This document shows positions 9,614 through 19,310 of a stretch of DNA of 64,000 nucleotides, piece by piece. Location: assembly GCA_018066285.1 (NCBI GenBank), contig JAGHRS010000006.1, positions 91,422 to 155,421 of the forward strand, read 5' to 3'. A program made the translations under genes and the position numbers. The stretch's first letter is position 1. Each line of letters begins with the position of its first letter. Under the pieces are notes generated by a model, which was given only the letters and a program-made list of their open reading frames with translations, did no database searches and was not told the origin of the DNA. This stretch comes from Candidatus Treponema caballi (lineage in GTDB: Bacteria > Spirochaetota > Spirochaetia > Treponematales > Treponemataceae).

Positions 9614-10753
9614 ATGGCAAAATCAGCAAATTATATTTCAGCTAAAGAAGCTCGCAGAATATCTCGTGAAAACAGAAGAATCACGAAAGAAATTGAGAAA
9701 AAGCGTAACCGTAAGCATATTCCTGAAAGCGAATATCTTACAAAGATGAATAATCCTGAGAACTGTGTAGAGTTTGACAATGTCCACACCTACTTCTTTA
9801 CGGATATCGGTACAGTCAAGGCTGTTGACGGCGTTTCATTCGAGATTCCCCAGGGAAAGACAATCGGTGTTGTAGGCGAATCAGGCTGTGGTAAGTCTGT
9901 TACAAGCCTCTCCCTCATGCAGCTCGTACAGCGGCCTCAGGGTCAGACTGTTGAAGGCGAAATCCGCTTTAACACTGGCGACAAGGCATATAACATCGTA
10001 AATACACCTGACTCTGAAATGCAGAAACTCCGCGGCAGTTTCATGTCAATGATTTTCCAGGAACCGATGACATCCCTTAATCCAGTTCTCAGAATTGGAG
10101 AACAGGTTGATGAGGTCATCACGCTCCATTATCCGGAAATGACTAAAGAGGAAGTAAAAGCCCGTTCACTTGAAATGTTCGATAAAGTCGGCATTGCAAA
10201 TAAAGAAGGCGTTTACAGCATGTATCCGCATGAGCTTTCAGGTGGTATGAGACAGCGTATCATGATTGCAATGGCTCTTGCCTGTGACCCGAAGCTTATC
10301 ATTGCAGATGAGCCCACGACAGCTCTTGATGTCACAATTCAGGCACAGATTCTTGACCTGCTTCGCGGTCTCAAGGATAAGATCAACAGCTCCATCATGC
10401 TGATTACGCACGACCTTGGCGTTGTTGCAGAAATGGCAGATTATGTTGTCGTCATGTATGCAGGACGAGTTGTTGAAAAAGGAACTGCACGCGAAATCTT
10501 CAAGGATCCGCGTCATCCGTATACAATCGGTCTGATGAACTCAAAGCCAGTTGTCGGAAAGCACGTAGACCATCTATACAGCATTCCGGGAAACGTTCCA
10601 AATCCTATTGAAATGCCTGATTACTGTTATTTCCGTGACCGTTGCGAAATGCAGTGTGAAAACTGTAAGGGTAAGTATCCTAAGGAATATCACGTTTCAC
10701 CGACACACGTAGTAAGCTGCTATCGCTATAATTCAGAAGAGGCTTCCAAATGA
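9614..10753 (+). CDS. oppD: Oligopeptide ABC transporter ATP-binding protein OppD
   Basis: ATPase subunit. The ATG at 9614 is preferred over a GTG at 9602 because AAGGTGGG (9598-9605) overlaps the GTG and is well placed for the ATG. About 45 charged, helical residues precede the ABC core, longer than usual. The core has Walker A GESGCGKS, the Q-loop, signature LSGGMRQR, Walker B LIIADEP and the H-loop. The C-terminal peptide-transporter extension carries clustered cysteines ([11 protein letters not shown]), which in this family can ligate an iron-sulfur centre. It overlaps oppF by four bases (ATGA). Confidence 0.94.
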   Translation: MAKSANYISAKEARRISRENRRITKEIEKKRNRKHIPESEYLTKMNNPENCVEFDNVHTYFFTDIGTVKAVDGVSFEIPQGKTIGVVGESGCGKSVTSLSLMQLVQRPQGQTVEGEIRFNTGDKAYNIVNTPDSEMQKLRGSFMSMIFQEPMTSLNPVLRIGEQVDEVITLHYPEMTKEEVKARSLEMFDKVGIANKEGVYSMYPHELSGGMRQRIMIAMALACDPKLIIADEPTTALDVTIQAQILDLLRGLKDKINSSIMLITHDLGVVAEMADYVVVMYAGRVVEKGTAREIFKDPRHPYTIGLMNSKPVVGKHVDHLYSIPGNVPNPIEMPDYCYFRDRCEMQCENCKGKYPKEYHVSPTHVVSCYRYNSEEASK

Positions 10754-11745
10754 GCGACGAGAAAAAAATAATGACAGATCCTGATAATATCCTTGAGGTC
10801 AGAAACCTTAAGAAATACTTCCCTATTAAAGGCGGTTTCTTTGGTGGCGTAACCGGTCAGGTTAAGGCTGTTGATGACGTATCTTTCAACATCAAACGCG
10901 GAACAACCATGGGTCTTGTCGGTGAATCAGGCTGTGGAAAGTCCACAACCGGCCGCACCATTCTGAGACTCTATGAAAAGACGAATGGTGACGTTCTCTT
11001 TAATGGACGCGAAGTATTCGATTACAAAAAGAAAGAACTGAATGACCTCCGCACAAAGATGCAGATCATTTTCCAGGATCCATACTCTTCCCTTTCTCCG
11101 CGTCTTCCAATCGGCGAAATCATTGGAGAAGCAGTCCGTGAACATCACATTGTTGAACCTGCTGAGTATAACGACTATCTTGATAAAATCATGGAAGACT
11201 GCGGTCTTCATGACTATTACAAAGACCGTTATCCGCACGAGTTCTCCGGTGGACAGAGACAGCGCATCTGTATTGCACGCGCGCTCGCCCTTAATCCTGA
11301 GTTCATCGTCTGTGATGAGCCGGTTTCTGCGCTGGACGTTTCCATTCAGGCTCAGATCATCAACCTGCTTTGGGAACTGCAGGAAAAGAGAAAGCTCACC
11401 TACCTGTTCATTTCACACGACCTTTCAGTTGTAGAACACATTTCTGATACCGTCGGTGTCATGTATCTTGGAGGTCTTGTTGAAACGGGAAAAACATCTG
11501 ACATCTTCGATAATCCGCTGCATCCTTATACAAAGGCACTGTTCAGCGCAATTCCGATGCCTGATCCTGATTACAAGAAAGAGCGCATCATTCTTGAAGG
11601 CGACATTCCGTCTCCAGCTAATCCACCGGCAGGATGTAAGTTCCATACACGCTGCGCACAGTGCAAGAAGATTTGTAAGGAAGTTGCTCCTGAATCAAAG
11701 GATATGGGAAACGGACACTTCGTCCGCTGTCACCTGTACGACTGA
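10750..11745 (+). CDS. oppF: Oligopeptide ABC transporter ATP-binding protein OppF
   Basis: Second ATPase of the transporter, 331 residues. Walker [10 protein letters not shown] at about 58, signature FSGGQRQR, Walker B FIVCDEP, and the C-terminal family extension with [14 protein letters not shown]. The start overlaps the oppD stop (ATGA), so the two are translationally coupled, as expected for subunits of one heterodimer. Last gene of the opp operon; it converges with truA three bases downstream, and I see no terminator between the two. Confidence 0.94.
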   Translation: MSDEKKIMTDPDNILEVRNLKKYFPIKGGFFGGVTGQVKAVDDVSFNIKRGTTMGLVGESGCGKSTTGRTILRLYEKTNGDVLFNGREVFDYKKKELNDLRTKMQIIFQDPYSSLSPRLPIGEIIGEAVREHHIVEPAEYNDYLDKIMEDCGLHDYYKDRYPHEFSGGQRQRICIARALALNPEFIVCDEPVSALDVSIQAQIINLLWELQEKRKLTYLFISHDLSVVEHISDTVGVMYLGGLVETGKTSDIFDNPLHPYTKALFSAIPMPDPDYKKERIILEGDIPSPANPPAGCKFHTRCAQCKKICKEVAPESKDMGNGHFVRCHLYD

Positions 11746-11748
11746 AAG

Positions 11749-12543
11749 CTATTCTGAAAACTCGTCGGTTTTAGGACCTCGTCTTATGCCGTCGAACTTC
11801 ACATCCCAAAGGAAAAGTCCTTCTGCGGGTGCTGTAGGACCGGCGAGTTTTCTGTCCTTAGCTTCCAGGATACGCGCAATGTAGTCGTCGCTCATGCCTC
11901 GCTTTTCAGCGTCAATGAGCGTTCCTGTAAGCGAGCGGACCATACGCCACAAAAAAGCGTTTGCGCTTATCTCAAAGATAAGTTTCTCGCCTTCCATGAA
12001 AAAACGCGCATAGTTTATGTACCGGCATTTAGACGGGCTCAAGTCTTTGGCCGCGGCAAACGTCGTGCAGTCAATTTCACCTTTAAGCGGTTCTGCCAAC
12101 CGGTTTAGTTTATCCACATCCGGATAGCGGAAGAGCGGCCAGACATAACGCATTTCGTGTGCGGGAACGACTGGTCCGCAATACATGAAATATCGGTATG
12201 AGCGGTCTGTAGCACTGAAACGCGCGTGAAAGCGCTCGGGAACTTCTTTCGCTGACATGACGCGGACATCATGAGGCAGCTGGCTGTTGAGTGCGGGAAT
12301 AAACTTTTCTACCGGGATCGAATCAATATCCGTTACAAATGTCACAGCCTGCCCGAAAGCGTGTACTCCGGAATCTGTTCGTCCAGAACCACAGGCCTGA
12401 ACGGGCTTTTTATGCAGCACAGCAAGCGCTTTTTCAAGCTCTTCCTGAACAGTGCGCGCATGACCTGTTTCGCAGTCAGCCTGTCTCTGCCATCCGCAGA
12501 AATCGGTGCCATCATAAGAGACTGTCAGTAAAATAGTGCGCAT
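11749..12543 (-). CDS. truA: tRNA pseudouridine(38-40) synthase TruA
   Basis: Isomerises uridines 38-40 in the tRNA anticodon stem. The N-terminal SYDGTDFCGWQRQ block and GSGRTDSGVHAFGQ with the catalytic aspartate are both present, and the C-terminal FLWRMVRSLTGTLI block is intact. 264 residues is the usual length. The gene starts two bases after the DUF2225 gene stop and is the last member of the minus-strand operon from miaA/dxs. Confidence 0.95.
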   Translation of the reverse strand: MRTILLTVSYDGTDFCGWQRQADCETGHARTVQEELEKALAVLHKKPVQACGSGRTDSGVHAFGQAVTFVTDIDSIPVEKFIPALNSQLPHDVRVMSAKEVPERFHARFSATDRSYRYFMYCGPVVPAHEMRYVWPLFRYPDVDKLNRLAEPLKGEIDCTTFAAAKDLSPSKCRYINYARFFMEGEKLIFEISANAFLWRMVRSLTGTLIDAEKRGMSDDYIARILEAKDRKLAGPTAPAEGLFLWDVKFDGIRRGPKTDEFSE

Positions 12544-12545
12544 GC

Positions 12546-13448
12546 TTATTCTGCATCCTCGTCATCATCGTCGCTGATGATGTTTGCTTCTTTCAGGACT
12601 GCAGCAAGTTTGTCATACAATGCTCTTGAATGTTCAAGAAGCGGTCCCGGCTTGTTCTTTGATGATTTTCCAAGACCGAAAATGCGGGCAAGATTGCGTT
12701 TATACTGGTCAAGCTTTTTAAGACGCTCTGGGATATTTTCTTTCTGGCCATACTTATATTCAAGCATTGCAGTAAGATAGACAACTCCATCATATCCGTA
12801 GTTCTTATCGATATCCGGACCGAAGTTACCTATACCTGCAATGTCTTCCGTATGATCGGTCTCAAAAAGAATTGCTTCATCATAGAAGAAAAGCGCTTTA
12901 CGGTAGAATTGCAGTGAAATGAAATCAAAATTGTGATTAGGGCATTCAATATTCAGTTCGTAACAAATCCATGCAAGGCGTATTGATATCAACGCCTTCT
13001 TTATTGTTGGAGAATATTCCGGTGGAACACTTTCATAGCAGAGAAGCGCAAGATAATATGCAGCTGCAGCATCATACAATGTGCGCTCCTGTTTCAGGTT
13101 GTAGTGAGGGAAAATAGTTTCGACAATCTCTTTTCTTGTTTTTTCGCTGTCAGAAATTTTCTCAAACGCTGCTGCATCTTCAATTGTTTTGAAGTCATTC
13201 CACAAAAAAGCTGTGTTGCATACAGGACAGGCACCTATTGAATAAATGAACGGATAGACTTTTCCATATTTTGCAGATGGCTCGTATATACGCCGGAGTT
13301 CTTCAGTCAATTCACCGGCGATCATTCTTCCTCCACCAGAAAGCATTTCCTCTTTTTCAAAAGGCTTTTTACAGACTGGACACGTTACTTTCTGCTTGGA
13401 ATAAAAGGAAATTGTCGGTTTTTTCTCACCATCTTTAGCGGCCGCCAT
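12546..13448 (-). CDS. DUF2225-family protein with zinc-ribbon cysteines
   Basis: A 300-residue protein whose N-terminal third matches the DUF2225 pattern: CPVCKKPFEKEEM, a GGGR motif, then GACPVCNTAFLWNDF, giving two CxxC pairs likely to bind zinc. The rest is helical and TPR-like (a long run on cell growth state is not implied). No enzymatic motif was seen and the family function is unknown to me. The C-terminus is acidic (SDDDDEDAE). It lies 3 bases after cdaR and 2 before truA, so it is co-transcribed with the c-di-AMP genes. Confidence 0.82.
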   Translation of the reverse strand: MAAAKDGEKKPTISFYSKQKVTCPVCKKPFEKEEMLSGGGRMIAGELTEELRRIYEPSAKYGKVYPFIYSIGACPVCNTAFLWNDFKTIEDAAAFEKISDSEKTRKEIVETIFPHYNLKQERTLYDAAAAYYLALLCYESVPPEYSPTIKKALISIRLAWICYELNIECPNHNFDFISLQFYRKALFFYDEAILFETDHTEDIAGIGNFGPDIDKNYGYDGVVYLTAMLEYKYGQKENIPERLKKLDQYKRNLARIFGLGKSSKNKPGPLLEHSRALYDKLAAVLKEANIISDDDDEDAE

Positions 13449-13451
13449 GTC

Positions 13452-14423
13452 TCACTCCTCAATTATTTCCGTTATTATCTCAGTATTCTCAGTTACTATA
13501 ACATGAATGGTTTCTGGAACAATAGAATCAACATTCATCCAATTATATTTTCTGCTTTGAACAGGAACATCATATTCTCCTGGTTCAGAAATTTCAGAGC
13601 AATCTATATACAGGAATCCTTTTCTTGGCGAAAAGGATTCTACATCAAGCTGATTTCCCATAATAGTACAAGCTGCTGTATCAGTATCAAATTCTGTCAT
13701 CAGGTTCTCTGCTGCCGGATATGATTCAATAGCTACATTTGAAAGATTTCGTGTCATCTGAGATGGGATTACGGAAATAGTAATGTGTATTGGATCTGAA
13801 TAATCAATCCTCAATTCACTGTTCTGCTCAAGAAGCATAGTTTCGTAATCCATGGTCTGAGATATATCTTCAACAAGGATAACATCTGTATCAAGGCTCT
13901 TGATATTCTCTACAAGGCTCTCTGGTCCTGTTACTTTTATGAGCGGAGGAACTGCCTTCATTGACTCGATTTCATATCCGTGAGCAGTTCCACCAGAGTA
14001 ATTTATTTTTACCGGAAGATAATCAATCAGTTCTTTCTCAAGTGTCACACTTACCGTTTCAGGTTCAATCCTGATTTCTACATCTTTCATTATCCTGACT
14101 GAATCAGACAGTTTCAATTGAATGGGAATGTTTTCTGTTCCTTCATTTACTATCCGGCTCAGATCTGCATATGCAGTAAAATCTTTTGTTTCAAGAGAAG
14201 TTATCTGTGTCTGTTCTCCTCTTATTGAAACTCTTACTGCTGTTTCAGAGACATTAGTTGAAACCATTCCTGCGCTTTTTGTAATTTCCAACGGTACAAT
14301 AAAATACCTTGTTTCGAGAGTTGAAATCTGATAAAAAGCATAAACAAGAATTGCCGCAACAAGAGAAACAATCTTAACCGGCCAGTTTTCCAGCAGTTTT
14401 TCAAGCTTTGGAGGTAACGTCAT
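13452..14423 (-). CDS. cdaR: YbbR-domain protein, CdaA regulator (CdaR)
   Basis: CdaR proteins are membrane-anchored, extracytoplasmic partners of the diadenylate cyclase CdaA. The 323-residue sequence has one membrane helix at about 16-35 and then beta-rich YbbR-type repeats (for example SVRIMKDVEIRIEPETV and ALIKVTGPES-like blocks). It starts 23 bases inside the cdaA gene, a strong coupling signal, and follows the cdaA-cdaR order known in other bacteria. It ends with an acidic EIIEE tail. No glmM follows, unlike in Firmicutes. Confidence 0.87.
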   Translation of the reverse strand: MTLPPKLEKLLENWPVKIVSLVAAILVYAFYQISTLETRYFIVPLEITKSAGMVSTNVSETAVRVSIRGEQTQITSLETKDFTAYADLSRIVNEGTENIPIQLKLSDSVRIMKDVEIRIEPETVSVTLEKELIDYLPVKINYSGGTAHGYEIESMKAVPPLIKVTGPESLVENIKSLDTDVILVEDISQTMDYETMLLEQNSELRIDYSDPIHITISVIPSQMTRNLSNVAIESYPAAENLMTEFDTDTAACTIMGNQLDVESFSPRKGFLYIDCSEISEPGEYDVPVQSRKYNWMNVDSIVPETIHVIVTENTEIITEIIEE

Positions 14424-15216
14424 TAGCAGGATCCTCCTCTGTAAATGAATCTGGTGTCAGTTCAAGCTGCTCTTCAAGTGTCTTTGTAAGCTGTTCCATC
14501 GTCAGGTCGTAGTACAGTTTTGAGTCATACGCAAGACTAATAGCTCCTGTCTCCTCAGAAACGACAAGCACAATTGCGTCTGTTTCTTCTGAAAGTCCGA
14601 GAGCGGCACGATGACGTGTACCAAATGTCTTTTTTATATCGTATTGCTCTGAAAGCGGCAGGAAACATCCTGCGGAAACGATTTTTCCACCCTGAATGAT
14701 GCACGCTCCGTCGTGAAGCGGAGTATCATGAGCGAAAATGGTCACAAGAAGGCTCGATGTAAGATCTGCATTAAGCCGGGTTCCTGTATCGATGATGTCT
14801 TTCAGGTTCGTTTTCCTTATGAATACGGCGAGCATTCCACGCTTTATGTTAGAAAGCATTTCTGCTGCAATCAGTACAGAATCAACATATGTATGTTTTG
14901 TTCGCGCACCAAGCTTGAACCAGTCTCCCTGTCCGAGCTTAAGGAAGATTTTTCTCAATTCCGGCTGGAAGACAATTGCGAAACAGATAAGCAAACCAGG
15001 TGCTATGGTATTCAATAACCAGAGCATTGTCTTTAAGTCAAGGGCGAGCGCAACAACGTAAGCCAGTCCCATGATAAGCAGACCTTTCAGAATCTGAAGG
15101 CCGTGAGTCTTAACAATAATGCTGTATGACTTATAAAAGACAAATGCAAGTATGCTTATATCAAGAACAGGGCGAATATAATTGTATATGAACTGTATTT
15201 TCTCAATGGCTGTCAC
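14401..15216 (-). CDS. cdaA: Diadenylate cyclase CdaA (c-di-AMP synthase)
   Basis: Makes cyclic di-AMP from two ATP; the messenger controls potassium and osmolyte balance and cell-wall state. 271 residues: three membrane helices in the first 90 residues, then the DAC domain with the HDGA motif and the RHR motif (GTRHRAALG), both needed for catalysis. The start lies 14 bases inside folP. A folP-cdaA neighbourhood is also known in other phyla. Possible targets in this window are the RCK-containing channel paralogues at 29749-32053, but that link is inference. Confidence 0.94.
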   Translation of the reverse strand: MTAIEKIQFIYNYIRPVLDISILAFVFYKSYSIIVKTHGLQILKGLLIMGLAYVVALALDLKTMLWLLNTIAPGLLICFAIVFQPELRKIFLKLGQGDWFKLGARTKHTYVDSVLIAAEMLSNIKRGMLAVFIRKTNLKDIIDTGTRLNADLTSSLLVTIFAHDTPLHDGACIIQGGKIVSAGCFLPLSEQYDIKKTFGTRHRAALGLSEETDAIVLVVSEETGAISLAYDSKLYYDLTMEQLTKTLEEQLELTPDSFTEEDPANDVTSKA

Positions 15217-16084
15217 CCAATTCCTCCGTTTCTAAAGCCGCAACCGTTTTAAGCATATCCCATGTTTCTGCTACATCATGTACACGCAGGAACGTTGCAC
15301 CTTCCTGTACTGCCATCAGATTTGCAGAAAGCGTTCCTGACAAACGCTGTTCAACTTCACGTCCGGTAATCATTCCGATGCATGACTTTCTTGAGAGCGC
15401 CATCATAACAGGCAGGAGGGCGTCTCCAGAAAGTCCTGTCTTCTCCATTACCAAAGCCCGTATTGTCCGTGAACTCCTGATAAGGCATATATTCTGTTTC
15501 AGCGATTTTCCAAAGCATATTCCGGCATCAAGAATTATCCGTTCAGGATTAATTCCAGCCTTTATAGCTTGCTGTACACGTTTTGAAAGAAAATCAGATA
15601 CAAGAACGGCTGCATCCTCTTTTTCATTACTTATTATGTCATGATTATGCATTAAAATTACAGGAATTTCAGTACTTGCACACACATTTTCCATATATTT
15701 GTCATTCTGCAACGCGGAAACATCATTAAGGATGTCAGCACCCTCATCAAGAGCTGCTTTAAGTACTGCGGCTTTCGTCGTATCAACGGATATCGGGCAG
15801 TCTGTCACCTTTCTGATAGCCCTCAGCGCTGGAATCAGACGGCTCAGTTCTTCTTCCTCTGAAACAGGAATATGACCAGGACGTGTTGATTCTGCACCAA
15901 TATCAAGCATATCAGCGCCTTCTTCAATTAGTTTCAGGGCTTTTTCAGCAGCCATACCTGCGGAACAGCGTCCTTCCGGATAAAAGGAATCTGGCGTTAT
16001 ATTGAGTATCCCCACAATGAATGCAGGCAGTCTTGTATTGATTTTTCTGTTTTGGGAAATAGTAAAAGAAAGCTCTTTTTCCAT
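15203..16084 (-). CDS. folP: Dihydropteroate synthase FolP
   Basis: Joins p-aminobenzoate to pterin pyrophosphate in folate synthesis; target of sulfonamides. The GILNITPDSF signature lies at about 25, followed by MLDIGAESTRPG, SVDTTKA, ILNDVSAL and ILDAGICFGKS, ending with the RVHDV motif. The 293-residue length is normal. It begins 9 bases after the dxs stop and overlaps cdaA. The pterin-binding residues appear intact. Confidence 0.95.
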   Translation of the reverse strand: MEKELSFTISQNRKINTRLPAFIVGILNITPDSFYPEGRCSAGMAAEKALKLIEEGADMLDIGAESTRPGHIPVSEEEELSRLIPALRAIRKVTDCPISVDTTKAAVLKAALDEGADILNDVSALQNDKYMENVCASTEIPVILMHNHDIISNEKEDAAVLVSDFLSKRVQQAIKAGINPERIILDAGICFGKSLKQNICLIRSSRTIRALVMEKTGLSGDALLPVMMALSRKSCIGMITGREVEQRLSGTLSANLMAVQEGATFLRVHDVAETWDMLKTVAALETEELGDSH

Positions 16085-16093
16085 GGAGCAAGT

Positions 16094-18037
16094 TTACAAT
16101 GAAAGCATTTTTCGCGCAAGATATGCCGGAGACAAATGAGCATCTTCCAGAATCTCACTCCGCTTTCCCTGAGGAACGAACGTATCCCTGAAACCACATA
16201 CAGCTGTATTTCTGTTAACGTGATATCTGTTGAGAAGCGATTCAAGATATGTTCCAATACCACCAATCCTTATACCATCTTCAACAAAAACGATATCATC
16301 ATATTGCCGCGCTATTTCAATAAAATACTCTTTATCAAGCGGTTTTAAGAATCGCAGGTTATAAATATCACAGGAAAGACCATGTTCTATGAGGAAACGG
16401 GCAGCAGCGCTTACTTCCGGGAAAATGCCTCCTGTACAGACAAAAAGACGCTTTTTATCATTGTTTTCAGGAATCGGGACACCCACGTCTGTTTCTTTTG
16501 GAGTATTTATGACAATTCCGTCTTCTTCCTCATCGGGTAAGCGGAACTCGTTCATGTGGATGAGCACGCCCCTTCCAATCTGGAAAGGTGATGAGAATAC
16601 ATGCTGTTCATATGGACATGAACTTTTAGGATACCGTATTATTACGGGAACGTCCTGCTCTATCGCCCAATCAAGGGAAAGTCTTAGTTCTTCAGCAGAA
16701 GCCGGAGCAAGAAGCGAAACATCAGGAACCGGTCGTAAAAGAGCAATATCAAAAACTCCCTGATGCGTTTCTCCGTCATCAGGAACAGCACCTGAGCGAT
16801 CAAGGATAAAAATGGGAGCTACACCCTGCAGAGCAACATCATGGATAAGCTGATCAACCGCGCGCTGCATGAATGTCGAATAAATTGCAACGACAGGCTT
16901 CATACCTGCTTTTGCAAGACCGCCGGCAAATGTTACCGCATGTTCTTCAGCAATTCCCACATCATAAAAGCGGTCGGGATATCTGTATGCGAATTTCGAG
17001 AGGCCCGTTCCCTTTTTCATGGAAGCAGTTATGGCTACAATGTTTTCATGTTTTTCAGCCAGATCAAGGATTTTTTCAGAAAAAACCTCAGTAAAGCTCA
17101 GGCGGTCATACTTTTCAACCTTTCCGTCTGAGATATTGAACGGGCCGATTCCGTGGAAAGAAGCAGGATCATTTTCAGCAGGACTGTACCCACGGCCTTT
17201 CTGCGTCTTTACATGAACGACGACCGGCCGGCGGAGTTTCTTTACACGGTTCAGGATCATTTCAAGTTCTTCCATGTCGTGACCGTTGAGAGGTCCTACA
17301 TATTCAAACCCGAAATCTACAAACAGATTGCTCGGGAAGAAAACAGCCTTTATACCGCGTTTCAGTCTGAAAAAGAATTTATTGAATGGTTTACCAATAA
17401 GAGGAATTTTATCAATGGCAGTTTCCAGTCCCCAGCGCAAATTCTGATACGGACCTGTCATGGTCATACGGCTTAAATATCTTGAGACTGTTCCGTCATT
17501 ATGCTCAATGGACATTTCGTTGTCATTTACAATAACAATCAGATTGTCGGAAATCTGACCGGCATGAGCAAGGGCCTCGAAAGCAAGGCCTCCTGTCAGT
17601 GCACCATCACCGATTACGGCGATAACACGGCCTTCACTTCCAGATAGAGCTCTTCCTGTTGCGAGTCCGAGTGCCTGAGAAATAGATGCGGATGCGTGTC
17701 CTGAATCAAACCAGTCGTGCGGGCTTTCTTCATGACGCGTAAAACCTGATATGCCGCCATGTGTTCTGAGTGAATCAAGTTCTGCATTCCGTCCTGTCAG
17801 GATTTTGTGAGTATATGCCTGATGACTGACATCCCATACGATAGCGTCACCCGGACTGTTAAACACACGATGAAGTGCTATCGTAAGTTCAACAACGCCA
17901 AGATTGCTTGCAAGATGACCGCCATTTTTTGCTACAACGGAGATAATGCGTTCACGTATATCAGAAGCAAGTTGTTTCAGTTCTTTTTGAGATAAGTTTT
18001 TTATATCTGCCGGAGACTTGATATCATCCAGATTCAA
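16094..18037 (-). CDS. dxs: 1-deoxy-D-xylulose-5-phosphate synthase Dxs
   Basis: First enzyme of the MEP isoprenoid pathway; condenses pyruvate and glyceraldehyde 3-phosphate using thiamine diphosphate. GDGALTGG and the following NDNEMSI form the cofactor site, HVKTQKGRGY and the EEHAVTFAGG glutamate region follow, and the C-terminal transketolase domain is intact (647 residues). The start codon is TTG at 18035-18037, preceded by GAGGA nine bases away; no in-frame ATG lies near. A terminator-like hairpin ends immediately upstream of this ribosome-binding site, so expression probably depends on read-through. Confidence 0.94.
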   Translation of the reverse strand: MNLDDIKSPADIKNLSQKELKQLASDIRERIISVVAKNGGHLASNLGVVELTIALHRVFNSPGDAIVWDVSHQAYTHKILTGRNAELDSLRTHGGISGFTRHEESPHDWFDSGHASASISQALGLATGRALSGSEGRVIAVIGDGALTGGLAFEALAHAGQISDNLIVIVNDNEMSIEHNDGTVSRYLSRMTMTGPYQNLRWGLETAIDKIPLIGKPFNKFFFRLKRGIKAVFFPSNLFVDFGFEYVGPLNGHDMEELEMILNRVKKLRRPVVVHVKTQKGRGYSPAENDPASFHGIGPFNISDGKVEKYDRLSFTEVFSEKILDLAEKHENIVAITASMKKGTGLSKFAYRYPDRFYDVGIAEEHAVTFAGGLAKAGMKPVVAIYSTFMQRAVDQLIHDVALQGVAPIFILDRSGAVPDDGETHQGVFDIALLRPVPDVSLLAPASAEELRLSLDWAIEQDVPVIIRYPKSSCPYEQHVFSSPFQIGRGVLIHMNEFRLPDEEEDGIVINTPKETDVGVPIPENNDKKRLFVCTGGIFPEVSAAARFLIEHGLSCDIYNLRFLKPLDKEYFIEIARQYDDIVFVEDGIRIGGIGTYLESLLNRYHVNRNTAVCGFRDTFVPQGKRSEILEDAHLSPAYLARKMLSL

Positions 18038-18052
18038 TGTTTTGTTTCCTCG

Positions 18053-18097
18053 AAAAAAAAGCCGCAGTTTGTGTTGAAATCAACCAAATCTGCGGCC
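18053..18097 (-). terminator. Intrinsic terminator/attenuator between the 29-residue gene and dxs
   Basis: On the minus strand CTGCGGC/GCCGCAG forms the base of a long stem (18061-18096) that continues through a CAA/TTG helix to an inner GTTG-AAAT-CAAC hairpin, followed by eight Ts. It sits 54 bases after the small gene and abuts the dxs ribosome-binding site. Confidence 0.85.
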
Positions 18098-18150
18098 ATT
18101 TACAAAGCATAGTCACAAGAACCACCCAAAACAAATGTTATGAGGGTATA

Positions 18151-18240
18151 TTACTTACTCTTATGCCGATTTCTTCTGAGCATCTTCTTTCGCTTATGTG
18201 TAGCGATTTTCTGCCGCTTTCTTTTCTTACCACAAGGCAT
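18151..18240 (-). CDS. 29-residue AURKAIP1/COX24-type basic ribosomal protein
   Basis: A tiny gene, read as MPCGKKRKRQKIATH followed by KRKKMLRRNRHKSK. It matches the very short, extremely basic AURKAIP1/COX24-domain proteins found in Bacteroidetes and spirochaetes, related to mitochondrial small-subunit protein mS38. 17 of 29 residues are Lys, Arg or His, which fits direct rRNA contact. The start is supported by AAGGAG correctly spaced before the ATG; that site overlaps the miaA stop codon, so the gene is coupled to miaA. A terminator follows. Family assignment is by recognition of the pattern, not by search. Confidence 0.85.
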   Translation of the reverse strand: MPCGKKRKRQKIATHKRKKMLRRNRHKSK

Positions 18241-18251
18241 AATAGCACTCC

Positions 18252-19229
18252 TTAATGAAACTTGCAGTCATTATCTAATAAATCAAGGGCTTCGTCAAGT
18301 GCATTTGATGCCAAAACATCTATTCCGTGCGGAAAAATCGAAAAGAAGTTTTCCTGTTTTTTGGCATACTTTCTTGTATCTGTCTTTATCATTTCTTTTA
18401 CTGCACCAAGCCATTTTCCGCTGTCAAAAAAGAAACCGCCTGCTTTTTCCCTCATCTGGAAAAACTCCCTGTAGCCTATTGCACGCATGCCTGAATCAGT
18501 TTCACAAAAGCCCTCTTTTATAAGTTCATGAACTTCATCCGCAAGCCCCTGCCTGAACATGTCTTCAACGCGCGCGTTTATCCTAGAAAAAAGCTCTTCA
18601 CGGGGCCGGGTCAGATGCACGGGAATAAAATGAAAATCGGGGCGCAATTCATGCTCACAGGAATAGTCACTGCGCTTTTTTCCAGTTGAAATAAACACTT
18701 CAAGAGCGCGGACAATCCGGTATTCATCATGTACATGGATTTTTGCGGCACTCTCAGGATCACACGCTTCCAGTTCTTTATGAAGGGCTTCTGTTCCCTC
18801 TTTTTTTGCCCGCTTAAGAAGATGCGCCCTCACTTCTTCATCTGCTTCCGGAGCTTTGGGCAATCCATAAAGAAAGTTCTGAATGTAAAAAGCTGTTCCT
18901 CCAAGAACAACGGGAAGTTTGCCCTTCTCCCAAATTGCACGGCACAACACATCCGCTTTCTGGACAAATTCCGCAGTTCCCCAGTTATAATCGGGCTCAA
19001 CTATATCAACGAGATGATGTGGCAGGCGTTCCAGAAAAGCAGCATCGGGCTTGGCCGTTCCAATGTTCATACCCTTGTATACCTGCATGGAATCAGCACT
19101 TATGATTTCTGCCTTTCCAGCATAGGGCGAATCTGCATCTGAAGCGAAAAGCTGTTCCGCAAGTGCAGTCTTACCAGCTGCAGTTGGAGCATAGAGGACA
19201 AAAACCGGGATTTTTTCAGTTCCGCTCAT
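18252..19229 (-). CDS. miaA: tRNA dimethylallyltransferase MiaA
   Basis: Adds a dimethylallyl group to A37 of tRNAs reading UNN codons, using the product of the isoprenoid pathway that Dxs, two genes on, initiates. The P-loop APTAAGKT is at about 11-18, followed by ADSMQVYKGMNIGTAKP and the GGTAFYI block. 325 residues, normal length. First gene of the minus-strand operon; only a weak GGA is visible before the ATG. Confidence 0.94.
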   Translation of the reverse strand: MSGTEKIPVFVLYAPTAAGKTALAEQLFASDADSPYAGKAEIISADSMQVYKGMNIGTAKPDAAFLERLPHHLVDIVEPDYNWGTAEFVQKADVLCRAIWEKGKLPVVLGGTAFYIQNFLYGLPKAPEADEEVRAHLLKRAKKEGTEALHKELEACDPESAAKIHVHDEYRIVRALEVFISTGKKRSDYSCEHELRPDFHFIPVHLTRPREELFSRINARVEDMFRQGLADEVHELIKEGFCETDSGMRAIGYREFFQMREKAGGFFFDSGKWLGAVKEMIKTDTRKYAKKQENFFSIFPHGIDVLASNALDEALDLLDNDCKFH

Positions 19230-19251
19230 ATCATCATTCCGTTCAGGGCAT

Positions 19252-19278
19252 AAAAAAAACGCCCGCGAAGGCGTTTTT
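19252..19278 (-). terminator. Terminator downstream of rpoZ
   Basis: ACGCC (19259-19263) and GGCGT (19270-19274) form a stem flanked by A and T runs on both sides, so it can act in both directions. On the minus strand it closes the rpoZ transcript just before miaA. Confidence 0.75.
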
Positions 19279-19310
19279 CATAACAGAACCACAGTGTTCT
19301 GAAACACGCA

